Part shown: one piece after another, positions 37,959-47,956 of the stretch
How positions within the stretch are numbered: position 1 is the stretch's first letter
Layout of the letters: each line of letters begins with the position of its first letter
From: Capnocytophaga catalasegens
GTDB taxonomy: Bacteria; Bacteroidota; Bacteroidia; Flavobacteriales; Flavobacteriaceae
Assembly (NCBI RefSeq): GCF_026005215.1
Contig: NZ_BPMA01000028.1
Span: 1-64,000, forward strand
Reading direction: 5' to 3'
Length of the DNA: 64,000 nucleotides
Program-made: the position numbers and the translations under genes
Notes under the pieces: model-generated
Databases searched by the model: none
Seen by the model: only the letters and a program-made list of their open reading frames with translations
What the model was told of the DNA's origin: nothing

Positions 37959-40900
37959 TTATAGTTCGTGTTCTTCTTTGATGTGGATATGCTCGTAGTC
38001 GGCAATCATTTGTTTTTCGTAATTGACTTTTTCGCCTTTTTTGAATTTTGCCATCAGTACGTCCATCACCAAATACACCAACGGAACGATGATAAGGGTT
38101 AGGAACAATGACGAAATCAATCCGCCGATGATAACAATCGCCAATCCATTGAACATTTCAGCTCCTGCTCCACTTGCCATCGCAATGGGAATCATACCGA
38201 AAACCATCGCAATGGTAGTCATCAAAATCGGACGCAAACGAGCGTGATTTGCCTGAATCAGAGCCGTTACGGTATCTTCGCCGTGTTGCTTACGATGGTT
38301 GGCAAAATCCACCAACATAATCGCATTCTTTGCCACTAACCCGATGAGCATTATCACCCCCAAAAGCGTAAATACGTTCAGCGTTTGGTTAGCTATTGCC
38401 AATGCCCATAAGGCTCCGATGAACGACAATGGTATCGAAAATAACACCACAAACGGACGCGAAAAACTATCGTACAAAATTACCATCACCATATATACTA
38501 ACAATATTGCGGCTGCCAATCCTACCAAAAGCGTTCCGAAACCTTCGCTCTGATTTTCCATATCTCCTTGCCAGATAAATCGCACCGTACCTGGTTTGTC
38601 TAATTTTGAGAATTTTGCTTCCCATTCCGAAGCCACTGTTCCCGAAGGTTTTCCTACCACTTTCGCCTTTACTGTAACCGCTGGCGAACGGTCGTATCGG
38701 TCTAACTTACTTGGCCCCGACGAAAACGATACATCGGCAAATTGCGTTAACTTGATTTGTTGCCCCATTGCATTGGTAAACAACAAGTTTTTCACATTTT
38801 CGATATTGCCTCTGTTGGCTTCGTCAAACACTATATTAATGTCGTATTCCGAATCGCCCATACGGAATTTACTATTATCATCTCCGTTGAATGCCATACG
38901 CATTGTTTGTCCTACAACCGCCACATTTAGCCCCAGAGAAGTCATTTTATCTCTATCCACTTGCACGGTAATTTCAGGATTTCCGTCTTCCGAAGAAAGT
39001 TCAACCCCCGTAGCTCCGTCAATAGTTTTGAGCAATTCGGCAACTTTTTCGGCGTATTCTTGGGCAATTTCAACCTCATCAGCCATTACGGTAAGCTGTA
39101 TCGGAGCGTCTTCCACACCCATAAGTCCCACAGGAGCGGTGGTTATTTTTGCCCCAACCAAAACCTCTTCTAACTTGCGTTGCAACTTGGCAGCGTAAAT
39201 GGTTGTGTTGTCGGCTCTTTGTTTTTTATCCACCAAAACCACCTGTATTTCAGACTTATACGCCGTAGCTTGTGTTCCTCCAAATCCTGAACTTGTTTGT
39301 CCTACGGTGGTAATCATTTTTTGTACTTCTGGAAGCTGACGCACGTAATTTTCAGCTTTTTGAGTCATAAAATTGGCTTGTTCTACGGAAGCATCTTTTG
39401 GCAATTCTAACTGAATCACAAATTCTCCTTTATCCAATCTTGGAAAAAATTCTCCTCCGATAAATCCGAAAGGCACTAAGGCAATTGACCCAAAAAACAA
39501 CAACAATACCAGTATAAATGTTGCGAATTTATTTCGGAATGACCATTTTAAAATGTTGGTTATGAAATGTGTAAAGCGTTTGAGTTGTGCCTCGAACCAA
39601 TGTACGAATCTTCCGAATAAGGATTTTTCGCTCAAATGTTCTAATTTTCCGAAGCGAGAATACAACCACGGCACCGTTGTAAATGACATAAACAAGGAAA
39701 GCATTGTAGCGATAATTACCGTAACACAAAACTGATGGATAATATCCGAAACCAATCCTGAACTTAACGCTATTGGCAAGAAAACCACCACAATAACCAG
39801 CGTAATTGCCGTTACCGTAAACCCAATTTCCATAGCTCCATCGTAAGCCGCACGGACTTTATTTTTACCCATTTCCATATGTCGGTGAATGTTTTCCATT
39901 ACCACAATGGCATCATCTACCAAGATTCCTACCACCAACGAAAGGGCTATCAAACTCATCAAATTCAGCGTAAATCCTAACAAAAACATTCCGATAAAAG
40001 TCGCAATAAGCGAAGTCGGGATAGACACCATCACAATTACCGCATTTCGGAAACTATGCAAGAAAAGCAACATCACCGCAGCCACCAAAAACACCGCCAA
40101 AGCTAAGTCGAATACCACCGAGTTTGCCGCAGCCAAGGTAAATTCACTCGTGTCATTTGCCAAATCTAATTTGAGGTTGTTTTCTTTATAAATTTCTTCG
40201 ATTTGTCCCATTTTGGCACGAACCAACTCACTCACTGCCACAGCATTAGCATCGGTTTGTTTGGTAATTTGTAACAAAAGGGTATTTTCTTGATTAATAC
40301 GAGCGATTTTTTCCACTTCTTGCTCGGTATCTTGCACATCGGCAACGTCTGAAAGTCGGATATTTATTCCGTTTTGAGAGGCAATGGTCAAATTACGAAG
40401 CTCTTCCACCGTTTTGAATTTACCCGCCAAACGAATGGTGGTGTTATTCTCACGCGTTTTGAGTTTTCCTATTGGGAAATCCAAATTTGAAGCGGCAATA
40501 ATTTGCTGTACTTGCGTGATTGAAAGTCCGTAGCCCTCTAATTTTTTAGGGTCTAAACTCACACGAATTTCGCGTTCTTGCCCTCCCATAACCACCACTT
40601 GAGCCACTCCTGAAATACGTGAAAGTTCGGGTTGTATCTTTCTGTCTACTAAATCATAAAGCTCTTGCGAAGACATTTGAGCCGTTACCCCCAATTTGAT
40701 AATCGGCAAATCCGAAAGCGAGAATTTGCTCAGCGAAGGCTCATCGGCATCGTCAGGTAAATCCGAACGAATGGCGTTGATTTTACGCTGTGCATCGTTC
40801 AGTAAGAAATCCACATCGGCTCCAGGGTTTAGTTGCACCATCACAATAGATAAACTTTCGTAAGAAAACGCCTGAATTTTTTTAACATTTTCAAGCGTTA

Positions 40901-41114
40901 AAACCGCATCTTCGATTTTTTTGGTTACGGTACTTTCAATCTCGTTTGGTGAAGCTCCTCCGTACACGGTAGATATGGTAATCATATTCACCTCGATATT
41001 AGGAACCAACTCATAGTTAAGCGATTTGTAACTATAAATCCCTCCGATAATCAGCATTGAGAGTATCACTATGATAACACTTGGGCGGGTAATGGACGCT
41101 TTGATGATATTCAT
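37959..41114 (-). CDS. RND multidrug efflux pump, HAE1 (AcrB-like) inner-membrane subunit
   Basis: Proton-driven pump of 1051 residues that exports drugs or lipophilic compounds through an adaptor and TolC channel. It has the two large periplasmic loops and 12 helices of the family. Helix 4 carries the proton-relay pair in VVGILVDDAIVVMENIHRHME; the second half has MLIGLVAKNAIMLVDFANHRKQHG. The start MNIIKASITRPSVIIVILSMLIIGG is typical. The matching adaptor and channel genes lie more than 4 kb upstream on the same strand, separated by five unrelated genes. GC content looks higher here than in the flanking genes. The substrate is unknown. Confidence 0.94.
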   Translation of the reverse strand: MNIIKASITRPSVIIVILSMLIIGGIYSYKSLNYELVPNIEVNMITISTVYGGASPNEIESTVTKKIEDAVLTLENVKKIQAFSYESLSIVMVQLNPGADVDFLLNDAQRKINAIRSDLPDDADEPSLSKFSLSDLPIIKLGVTAQMSSQELYDLVDRKIQPELSRISGVAQVVVMGGQEREIRVSLDPKKLEGYGLSITQVQQIIAASNLDFPIGKLKTRENNTTIRLAGKFKTVEELRNLTIASQNGINIRLSDVADVQDTEQEVEKIARINQENTLLLQITKQTDANAVAVSELVRAKMGQIEEIYKENNLKLDLANDTSEFTLAAANSVVFDLALAVFLVAAVMLLFLHSFRNAVIVMVSIPTSLIATFIGMFLLGFTLNLMSLIALSLVVGILVDDAIVVMENIHRHMEMGKNKVRAAYDGAMEIGFTVTAITLVIVVVFLPIALSSGLVSDIIHQFCVTVIIATMLSLFMSFTTVPWLYSRFGKLEHLSEKSLFGRFVHWFEAQLKRFTHFITNILKWSFRNKFATFILVLLLFFGSIALVPFGFIGGEFFPRLDKGEFVIQLELPKDASVEQANFMTQKAENYVRQLPEVQKMITTVGQTSSGFGGTQATAYKSEIQVVLVDKKQRADNTTIYAAKLQRKLEEVLVGAKITTAPVGLMGVEDAPIQLTVMADEVEIAQEYAEKVAELLKTIDGATGVELSSEDGNPEITVQVDRDKMTSLGLNVAVVGQTMRMAFNGDDNSKFRMGDSEYDINIVFDEANRGNIENVKNLLFTNAMGQQIKLTQFADVSFSSGPSKLDRYDRSPAVTVKAKVVGKPSGTVASEWEAKFSKLDKPGTVRFIWQGDMENQSEGFGTLLVGLAAAILLVYMVMVILYDSFSRPFVVLFSIPLSFIGALWALAIANQTLNVFTLLGVIMLIGLVAKNAIMLVDFANHRKQHGEDTVTALIQANHARLRPILMTTIAMVFGMIPIAMASGAGAEMFNGLAIVIIGGLISSLFLTLIIVPLVYLVMDVLMAKFKKGEKVNYEKQMIADYEHIHIKEEHEL

Positions 41115-41162
41115 TTTCCTATTTTTGTTATATTTATGAATTAAATTATAATTAGATTTTGA

Positions 41163-42107
41163 TTAAAATTCCGATAGCATAATCCCTGCTCCGAGGGAAG
41201 TTTGGCTGTGATTATATTCAATAAGCGAATCTCCGTAACCTGTTGATAATTGTGCAAATAGCCGCAAACCTCCTTTTCCTACGGGATAAATATATGTAAA
41301 TTCGCCAAAACCTTTATTGTTCTTATTGAATTTCAAATTGTTACGCATAAGAAATATAAAACTATGTTTTTTAGAATTGTACGACACGGTCAGTTCGCTC
41401 CTTCCCATATAATCGAGTATATCGGCATTGTCATCGCTTTGCGTTTTCTCCGACATACGCCTCCAAAATCGGGTTATGAACATAAAATCGTTATATTCAA
41501 AGGCATTCATCAAGATAATGCGATTCCAACTTCGAGAATACAATTGTTCTTTTCCGTTGGATTGGTGATTGATAGAAAGTCCTGCCATTTGCCATTTAAA
41601 ATCGCCGATGGACAATTGAAGTGGCACCACATACATCAGTTCAGGTTCGTAGTTCAGCTCCCGAAAAGGTCTGGACAAATCTCCGTTATACACCTGCCAA
41701 TAAGCCTGTTGCGTAAAAGCTACCCAAAAATCGCCTTTAAATCCGAGGAAGTCTTGCCAAACTTTGGTTTTCAAACTCACTTGAAATTTGCTTTCCACAT
41801 TTTGGTATTCTTTGTAGGGCGGATTACCCCTTTGCGGATTGATGTTTTGTGGTTGCCGATTCACATTGTCGGTTATCCGAAACGGAATTACATACATCGG
41901 TTTATACATCGAAGGCTTGAACACGCCTCTTTGGTCTTCGTCTTCAAGTTCAAACATCTTTGAGAGTGCATTGCTGAATCTATTCTTCGGAGGCTCTTGA
42001 TTAGGCACCAAAATCGAATCCAAAGGGATTTGCAAACTCGCAAAAGTCTTCGCAGAAGAAAGCAGGAGGAATGCCAAAACGAATTTTATTTTTGTTTTCA
42101 AAATCAT
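41163..42107 (-). CDS. pldA: Outer-membrane phospholipase A1
   Basis: Outer-membrane beta-barrel phospholipase of 314 residues that removes misplaced phospholipids from the outer leaflet. The signal peptide ends KTFAS. The OMPLA active site is recognisable as GLSINHQSNGKEQLYSRSWNRI: His and Ser of the HxSNG motif and the downstream Asn of SWNR form the triad. The barrel strands end in LGAGIMLSEF. It lies 48 bp upstream of the RND pump on the same strand and may be co-transcribed. Placement between efflux genes is unusual, but both concern the envelope. Confidence 0.9.
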   Translation of the reverse strand: MILKTKIKFVLAFLLLSSAKTFASLQIPLDSILVPNQEPPKNRFSNALSKMFELEDEDQRGVFKPSMYKPMYVIPFRITDNVNRQPQNINPQRGNPPYKEYQNVESKFQVSLKTKVWQDFLGFKGDFWVAFTQQAYWQVYNGDLSRPFRELNYEPELMYVVPLQLSIGDFKWQMAGLSINHQSNGKEQLYSRSWNRIILMNAFEYNDFMFITRFWRRMSEKTQSDDNADILDYMGRSELTVSYNSKKHSFIFLMRNNLKFNKNNKGFGEFTYIYPVGKGGLRLFAQLSTGYGDSLIEYNHSQTSLGAGIMLSEF

Positions 42108-42225
42108 TTTTTTTATATAAGAACAAAATATTTTTTGTCTAATTTTTACCCAATTCTTTACCAGAGCGAATGATTTTTACTCCATCAGTCGCTCCTATTG
42201 TAATTTGAATTTCGCAACGGATTTA

Positions 42226-42921
42226 TTATCTAAATTGCTCTACATCAATACTTTCACCAATAGGCAACAAATGCAATTTACGATGTGCTGCAGCAAATTT
42301 GTTTATTGATGCCTCGTGGTCAATTTTGATAACATCAAACGTGTCATAATGTACACCCAGCGTGTGATAAGCATCTACAAATTTCGCTGCCGTAAGAGCA
42401 TCACGAACGCCCATCGTATAATTGTTACCTATCGGCAATATTGCCAAATTGATTTTGTACTGATGTGGAATGATTGTCATATCCATATGCAAGGCTGTAT
42501 CTCCTGAAATATAGATAGTTAAATCGTCGATATCAATTAAAAAACCAGCTGGATTTCCTCCGTATTTTCCATCAGGAAACGAAGAAGAATGCACGGCTTT
42601 AATCATTTTAATTTTCACGCTTCCGTTTTCAAATCGGTGCGAGCCTCCGATGTTCATTTCGTGTCCGTCCAAGCCCAATGCTCTGTAATGAGCCAATATT
42701 TCAGGGTTAGAAATCAGCTTCGCTCCCGTGTTTTTGGCAATGGCTTCGGCGTCCAAAATATGGTCTTGGTGAGCGTGTGTCAGCAGAATATAATCAGCCT
42801 TAACAGCCGAAATATCAATGTGTTTCGCCAACGGATTGGCAGAAATAAATGGGTCAACCAAGAAATATTTTCCGTTAATTTCGATATTGACACAAGCGTG
42901 TCCTAAATAGGTTACTTTCAT
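42226..42921 (-). CDS. Metal-dependent hydrolase, UPF0173 family (metallo-beta-lactamase fold)
   Basis: Cytoplasmic MBL-fold hydrolase of 231 residues. Metal ligands are in LTHAHQDHILDA (HxHxDH), AVHSSSF, the Asp of ISGDTALH and the C-terminal LGVHYDTF. The start is the ATG at 42921 (MKVTYLGHACVNIEI), the conserved family N-terminus; the upstream extension is not conserved. The family is widespread and its physiological substrate is unknown. It is not a beta-lactamase in the strict sense. A C/T-rich repeat-like spacer precedes it. Confidence 0.9.
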   Translation of the reverse strand: MKVTYLGHACVNIEINGKYFLVDPFISANPLAKHIDISAVKADYILLTHAHQDHILDAEAIAKNTGAKLISNPEILAHYRALGLDGHEMNIGGSHRFENGSVKIKMIKAVHSSSFPDGKYGGNPAGFLIDIDDLTIYISGDTALHMDMTIIPHQYKINLAILPIGNNYTMGVRDALTAAKFVDAYHTLGVHYDTFDVIKIDHEASINKFAAAHRKLHLLPIGESIDVEQFR

Positions 42922-42931
42922 AATGTTACTA

Positions 42932-42980
42932 TTTTTTCCTCTCCCCAACCCTCTCCCAAGAAGAAGGAGGTTAGAGCGTG
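42932..42980. repeat. Intergenic C/T-rich repeat-like sequence
   Basis: TCCTCTCCCCAACCCTCTCCCAAG followed by AAGGAGGTTAGAG can fold back imperfectly. It looks like the short dispersed intergenic elements of Bacteroidota, but only one copy is in this window, so the call is weak. Confidence 0.35.
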
Positions 42981-43041
42981 TTACTATTTTATTTTTTATC
43001 TCATATGTCTAAATTTTTCGGACTACATATTTTTTTTCAAA

Positions 43042-43422
43042 CTACAATATTTCAAATGGCTTCTGAAATTCATACAAAATTGTCTTGCGAATTTTCAATG
43101 GCAATTTGGACAAAACCTCTTCATAGGAATGAATTATCATTTTTTTGACCAAATCCGTAGGCAAATCTTCCACAAAAACGGTGTTCCAATGTTTTTTATT
43201 CATATAATAGCCCTCCACAACTTTGTTTGGGTACAAATCCCGAAGTTCCAATGCCAAATCGGGCTGACATTTGAGATTTATTCGCAATGGAATTCCTTCC
43301 AAAAAACAAAGAAAAAATATCTTTCCGTGTATTTTAAATACCAAAATATCCTCTCCAAACGGAAATTCTTCCTTCACATCAGGTAATGCCACACAGAATT
43401 CGTATATAGTTTCAATGTTCAT
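43042..43422 (-). CDS. MmcQ/YjbR family protein
   Basis: Small cytoplasmic protein of 126 residues of the MmcQ/YjbR (CyaY-like fold) family. The typical layout is MNIETIYEFCVALPDVKEEFPFGEDILVFKIHGKIF, LRINLKCQPDLALELRD and GYYMNKKHWNTVFVE. The family is sometimes described as DNA-binding, but no function is firmly assigned. It lies between the MBL hydrolase and the DUF1016 gene on the same strand, 13 bp after the latter, so it may share its transcript. Confidence 0.88.
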   Translation of the reverse strand: MNIETIYEFCVALPDVKEEFPFGEDILVFKIHGKIFFLCFLEGIPLRINLKCQPDLALELRDLYPNKVVEGYYMNKKHWNTVFVEDLPTDLVKKMIIHSYEEVLSKLPLKIRKTILYEFQKPFEIL

Positions 43423-43435
43423 TAGATTGTAATTT

Positions 43436-44458
43436 TTATATTACTTTGTTTTTTGCTATTTCTATTGATTTATGCAATTTTTCCAAAAGGATTTCTTTTT
43501 TTGGGAGCAACAGCAAATATTCTGCTATTTTTATATTATCTTTTTCCAATCCTAAAAGTTCTATATGCTCTGAATTTTTACCTGAACATAGAATCAATCC
43601 TATTGGAGGATTTTCTCCCTCAATACGTTCATACTTATTCAAATATGCCAAATAAAGTTCCATTTGACCTTTAAATGACGCTTCAAATTCTCCCAATTTC
43701 AATTCTATTGCTACAAGTGATTTCAATCGTCTATGATAAAACAAAAGGTCAATATAGTAGTCCTTATTATCTATGACAAGACGTTTTTGACGAGCTAAAA
43801 AAGCAAAATCACTTCCTAATTCTATTATAAACTTTTGTAATTCAACAACAATGCTTTCTTCTAAATCTTTTTCAGAAAAAACGTCTTTTAATTCCAAAAA
43901 ATCTAATACATAAGGGTCTCTAAAAACTAAATTAGGAGACATTTTCTGTTCATTTTTAAGCAAATCCAATTCTTTTCGTGCTAATTCATCTGGTTTTTTG
44001 CTTATTGTTGTTCGTTCATACAAAAGTGAGTTAATTTTCTCTTTCAATGTACGAACACTCCATTTTTCAATTTTACAAAATTCAATATAAAAATCACGTT
44101 TTAATGGGTCTTCAATCGGAATAATAAGCGTAAAATGTGTCCAGCTCAATTGTCGCATCAGTGACACGACAATTTGTTCTTCATTGAAAATCAAGGCAAA
44201 ACGCATCATCTTGCGAAGATTTTTTTCACTATATGAGCTTCCAAATTCTTCTACAAGTCGCAAAGCTATTTTTTTCACTACTTGCTCTCCATATTTTCCT
44301 CGCTCATTTTTCAGAACATCGTCATTTATGGTCTTACCAATCTTCCAATACATCATCGTCAAAGCCGAATTCACCTGTGTTGCAACAGCATCCTTTGTTT
44401 GACGAATAATCATTTTCAGATTTTTAAATAACCTATTTTCATAATTACTTACTTCCAT
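43436..44458 (-). CDS. DUF1016 (YhcG) PDDEXK nuclease-domain protein
   Basis: Probable DNA-acting protein of 340 residues. The N-terminal DUF1016 domain (YWKIGKTINDDVL, YGEQVVKKIALRLVEEFG, RQLSWTHF) resembles a helical DNA-binding module. The C-terminal PDDEXK nuclease fold shows the Asp of DYYIDLLFYHRRL and the E-x-K of VAIELKLGEF, a complete catalytic core. The start is the ATG at 44458; a TTG two codons upstream is less likely. The family often lies near restriction-modification or mobile genes, but no methylase or other defence gene is present here. It appears to be an accessory insertion in the efflux region. Confidence 0.88.
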   Translation of the reverse strand: MEVSNYENRLFKNLKMIIRQTKDAVATQVNSALTMMYWKIGKTINDDVLKNERGKYGEQVVKKIALRLVEEFGSSYSEKNLRKMMRFALIFNEEQIVVSLMRQLSWTHFTLIIPIEDPLKRDFYIEFCKIEKWSVRTLKEKINSLLYERTTISKKPDELARKELDLLKNEQKMSPNLVFRDPYVLDFLELKDVFSEKDLEESIVVELQKFIIELGSDFAFLARQKRLVIDNKDYYIDLLFYHRRLKSLVAIELKLGEFEASFKGQMELYLAYLNKYERIEGENPPIGLILCSGKNSEHIELLGLEKDNIKIAEYLLLLPKKEILLEKLHKSIEIAKNKVI

Positions 44459-44502
44459 TATCAAAATATTTTCTTTACCTCTTCATTTACAGCGTGATTT
44501 TC

Positions 44503-44556
44503 ACTTGTTACTTAGAACTTAAAACTTGGATTTTGTTACTTGAAAACTTGTTACTT
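44503..44556. repeat. Direct repeats beside the DUF1016 gene
   Basis: ACTTGTTACTT occurs at 44503-44513 and 44546-44556, with a further TTGTTACTTG at about 44533. They lie between the start of the DUF1016 gene and the end of the HD-domain gene, and may mark an insertion boundary. Confidence 0.5.
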
Positions 44557-45147
44557 ATTCTCCACGAGTTTCCCTTCGTCAATGCTTTTTTGCAATAAAA
44601 TTTCGAACAATTCGCTCAGCTCTTCTGAACCTTTTTCAACTGCTGTTCCTACGATTTTACGAACTTTTTCAGCACTAACATCGGCTTCTCTCCAACTTTT
44701 ACCCGAAGTATGAGCATTCAGAATAAAAGGTATTACTCTATCCACAGCCGAAGCAAAAACGGCATCGGGCGACTTTTCCGCTTCAAATTCCTCCCATAAC
44801 GCCAAAAATTCAGATGCCAAAGGCTTGTCCAATATGCCAAAAATGCGTTTTGCTGAAGCTAATTCGCGTTCATACTTGCCTTCCATCGCTTTTTCGTCAT
44901 AAACGAATGTATCTCCAGCACCTATTTCCACTACATCGTGAATAGAAAGCATCTTCATCACCCGAAATAGGTCAATTTGTTCCTTATTTTTGGCATACGG
45001 ATACATTATTTGAGCCAAAACCATCACTTGCCACGAATGTTCTGCTGAATTTTCCCTACGCGAATCGTCCAAAATATAGTTACGACGCTGTACATTTTTT
45101 AACTTATCCAAGGTTAGGATAAATTCAAGTTCTTTTGCTAATTTCAT
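44551..45147 (-). CDS. HD-domain phosphohydrolase (YfbR-like)
   Basis: Metal-dependent phosphohydrolase of 198 residues. HD-motif residues are seen as ENSAEHSWQVMVLAQ (first His), SIHDVVEIGAGD (the HD pair) and the Asp of ASAVDRVIPFIL. The closest known group is the YfbR/HDDC2-like 5'-deoxynucleotidases, suggesting nucleotide-pool control, but the substrate is unproven. A hairpin and candidate promoter separate it from the adaptor gene upstream. Confidence 0.87.
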   Translation of the reverse strand: MKLAKELEFILTLDKLKNVQRRNYILDDSRRENSAEHSWQVMVLAQIMYPYAKNKEQIDLFRVMKMLSIHDVVEIGAGDTFVYDEKAMEGKYERELASAKRIFGILDKPLASEFLALWEEFEAEKSPDAVFASAVDRVIPFILNAHTSGKSWREADVSAEKVRKIVGTAVEKGSEELSELFEILLQKSIDEGKLVENK

Positions 45148-45160
45148 TTTTGTTTTTCGT

Positions 45161-45182
45161 AGGGCAAATAGTAATTTGCCCT
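45161..45182. terminator. Hairpin between the efflux adaptor and HD-domain genes
   Basis: Exact 9-bp stem AGGGCAAAT / ATTTGCCCT around AGTA. It could terminate the adaptor transcript, though no long U-run follows. A minus-strand TACGTTTG (45268-45261) may be a promoter for the HD-domain gene. Confidence 0.5.
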
Positions 45183-45307
45183 CTATTCGATTATTTTACT
45201 TATTTGAGTTACTAAAATATTTGTGAAAAATTATGTGCTTTTGTAGTTTGAACTTAACCACAAACGTACAAAAATGAACACAATTTTTTGAAAATCAGAC
45301 AAAACGA

Positions 45308-46363
45308 TTACTGAATAACTTTTACAGGTGTGCCGTTATCCAAATTGATTTGCCCGCTGGTAACCACCTCATTTCCTTCGGAAAGTCCTTCTAAAATTTC
45401 GACTTTATCTCCGAAATTACGTTCGCTTTTCACGGTTACTAACTCGGCTTTGCCTTCTACGATTTTGAAAATTTTATTTTGACTTACGCTTCCTACAAAA
45501 GCAGTTCTTGATATCGTAAGCACCTGATTTTCTGAGCCTACACTCGATTCAAATTGCACTGTTGCATACATTCCTGCTTTGAGAGATTTATCTTTGTTCG
45601 ATACGGTAATCTCGACTGGAAACTTCAAGGCTCCGTTGGATTTTGGTGCTACGAAAGTTACTTTTCCTTCAATGGTATTTCCGCCTACGCTCGGGGTGAT
45701 TTTCGCCTTTTCGCCTACTTTTATTTGCGAAATTTGATGCTCATCGACGGTTACTTTCAATTTCAAATCATTGATATTCACCACATTGAAAAGAGTTGTT
45801 CCTGCTCCAACAAAAGTACCTTCTTCGATGTTTTTACTACTAACAATACCGCTGATTTTGGAACGAACCACCGAATATCCTGAATTGATTTGAGCCGAAT
45901 TATAGTTCGCTTGTGCATTTTTTACTTGCAAACGGATTTGCTCCAGTTGTTGTTGCGTTACTCCCCCCGTCTGGTAAGCACTTTCAAAGCGTTTTAACTC
46001 ATTTTGAGCATTGTCCAATACGGCTTTGGCTTGTTCTAACCCCACGTTTGTTGCATCGGCTTTGATTTGTGCCAAAGTCTGTCCTGCACTTACTACATCG
46101 CCTTCTTTTACGTAGATTTTCACCACTTGTCCTCCCATTTCGGCAGCTACGTTGAGGTCTTGTGTCGCCACAAAAGTTCCGTTGGCGATGAACAAATCGT
46201 TCACATTTTCTTTGATTACTTTTTGCGAACGAACAGCCACCTGAGCGTTTTTCTCAGCTACGATAGCTACCTCTTGGGCATTTTTCTCTTTATTTGCATA
46301 TAATTTGTAAGCTACAAATCCGATTGCACCTACCGCTGCTAAAATTGTAATTATCTTTTTCAT
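45308..46363 (-). CDS. RND efflux periplasmic adaptor (membrane-fusion protein)
   Basis: Bridges the RND pump and the TolC channel; 351 residues. The N-terminal helix (IITILAAVGAIGFVAYKLY) acts as anchor or signal. The lipoyl half-motifs are AAEMGGQVVKIYVKEGDVVSAGQTLAQI and VRSKISGIVSSKNIEEGTFVGAGTTLF, flanking a short alpha-hairpin (residues about 105-160). Beta-barrel and membrane-proximal domains follow. It begins 39 bp downstream of the channel gene. The pump gene is not adjacent, but the assembly is assumed because no second RND set is seen. Confidence 0.92.
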   Translation of the reverse strand: MKKIITILAAVGAIGFVAYKLYANKEKNAQEVAIVAEKNAQVAVRSQKVIKENVNDLFIANGTFVATQDLNVAAEMGGQVVKIYVKEGDVVSAGQTLAQIKADATNVGLEQAKAVLDNAQNELKRFESAYQTGGVTQQQLEQIRLQVKNAQANYNSAQINSGYSVVRSKISGIVSSKNIEEGTFVGAGTTLFNVVNINDLKLKVTVDEHQISQIKVGEKAKITPSVGGNTIEGKVTFVAPKSNGALKFPVEITVSNKDKSLKAGMYATVQFESSVGSENQVLTISRTAFVGSVSQNKIFKIVEGKAELVTVKSERNFGDKVEILEGLSEGNEVVTSGQINLDNGTPVKVIQ

Positions 46364-46402
46364 TTGTTTAATTTTCTAAATTTTTATATTGATTTTTTTA
46401 AT

Positions 46403-47729
46403 CTATTTTCCTAAATTTTTTAATTCTCCTTTTGCTTTAAGAAGCTCTATTTCAGCTAATTTATGTTCTAACAGAGCATTGGTATAGCTATTTTTAGCAT
46501 CGGATAGTGAGCGTTCCGAATCGAGCAAATCGGTCAGTGATGCCAATCCTTGCTGATAGTTATTTTGAGTGTTGAGCAAAACCTCTTCGGCTAATTTGAC
46601 ATTTTCTTTCTGTGATTCGATTGTCAAAAGGCTGTTAGTTATCTGATTTCGAGCATTTTCATAAGCCAAATCCATTGCCAAACGCACATCTTTCAGCTCA
46701 GCTTCCAAACTTTTGAGGTCTACCTGTGCTTGTCTGACTTTAGCTTTTGTTCCAAAACCTTTGAATATTGGAATGTTCAAACTCAACCCAACTGACGAAA
46801 AATCAGACCAATACACATTATCTTTTTCAGAAAAAAAACAATGGATTTTTAGGTCCCATTCCAAGCCAACCGTAATTCCCTACCAATGCCAACGACGGAT
46901 AATAAGCTGCTTTTTGTACTTTTGTATTGATTTCAAGCAAGTCTTTTTGTTTTTCAAGAGCTTGAATTTCAATACGATGCGAAGTGTCTTTATTTGAAAA
47001 AGATACGTCATAATTCACCTCAAAACCTTCTTTCGGAAGTGAAATAGACTGCTCAATAGGCATTCCTATCATAAATTTGAGTGCATTTTCTGCCAGTTGT
47101 AATCCATTGATAGCCTGTTGTTTAGCCGATTTTAAGTTATTCATCGCTACCGTTGTTCTATCCAAATCGATTTTTTTAGCTAATCCATTGTCATACAACC
47201 CTTTAACTACTTCAACTGTTTTTTCTGTCAAAGCCAAATTACTTTCGATATTACTCAGAATTTCTCGGGTTTGATATACTTGATAATATGCCGAAGCTAC
47301 TTTTTCAATTATTTGATTTTCAGTAAGTTCTTGATTTAATTGATAAAACTCACGAGTCGTCCGAGCGGCTTTAAGCCCCATAAAAACCGACTGATTAAAA
47401 AGCACTTGCGTAAGTTGTGCATTTACCTGCGAATTCCATTTTTGTCCCATTTCGAATTTCACAATGCCAGGAGCTCCAAAATTGCTTCCGTCTACATACG
47501 TAGCCTGTAATTTAGGATTATACATCAAAGCCCCTGTCGCTGAGACATTTGGCAACGCATTGGCACGAACTTCTTGAATTTGGTAATTACTCTTTTCAAC
47601 TGCCAAACGTGCTTTTTCTGCATCGGATTTATGTTCCAAAGCATAGCTAATAGCCTGTTTTAGAGATAATTCTTGTGCTTGAGACAGCATTCCCATCAGC
47701 ACAAAAACACTGAATATTATTTTTTTCAT
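46403..47729 (-). pseudogene. TolC-family outer-membrane efflux channel, frameshifted
   Basis: Outer-membrane channel of the efflux system, about 442 residues if restored. The 5' part (47729 to about 46830) has the signal MKKIIFSVFVLMGMLSQAQ, the first coiled-coil repeat and the second strand pair up to SLALVGNYGWLGMGPKNP. The frame then breaks in a run of eight A on the + strand (46831-46838; T8 in the message), giving a stop at 46827. The other frame continues with LFFSEKDNVYWSDFSSVGLSLNIPIFKGFG and a normal C-terminal half. Seven T would restore one open frame. This may be a real mutation, phase variation or a sequencing error; adaptor, pump and regulator are all intact. Confidence 0.88.
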
Positions 47730-47956
47730 TTACTATTTTATTATTAAAAAATGATATTTTATTTTGTTTTTATAAAACTATAGATTACTAAATTTCTGAT
47801 ATAAAATCTTTTGATTGAAATTTTCAGATAAATGTCTTTCCATATTTCATCAATATTACTTTTTGAAAAAGTTTCTTTTCCTATTTTTGCCAATCATTTG
47901 GCATAACTTTTCGTATATATATTTCTTTCTCAATTTAAAATACAATTTATTAAAAA

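Noticed and set aside
38023-40191. Several plus-strand open frames of 60-200 codons
   Set aside because: They are antisense to the RND pump gene, show no family motifs and lack ribosome sites; the pump frame is complete and conserved.
42226-42921. Metallo-beta-lactamase (resistance gene)
   Set aside because: The N-terminus and the HAHQDH context match the UPF0173 hydrolases, there is no signal peptide, and it is not of the class B lactamase type.
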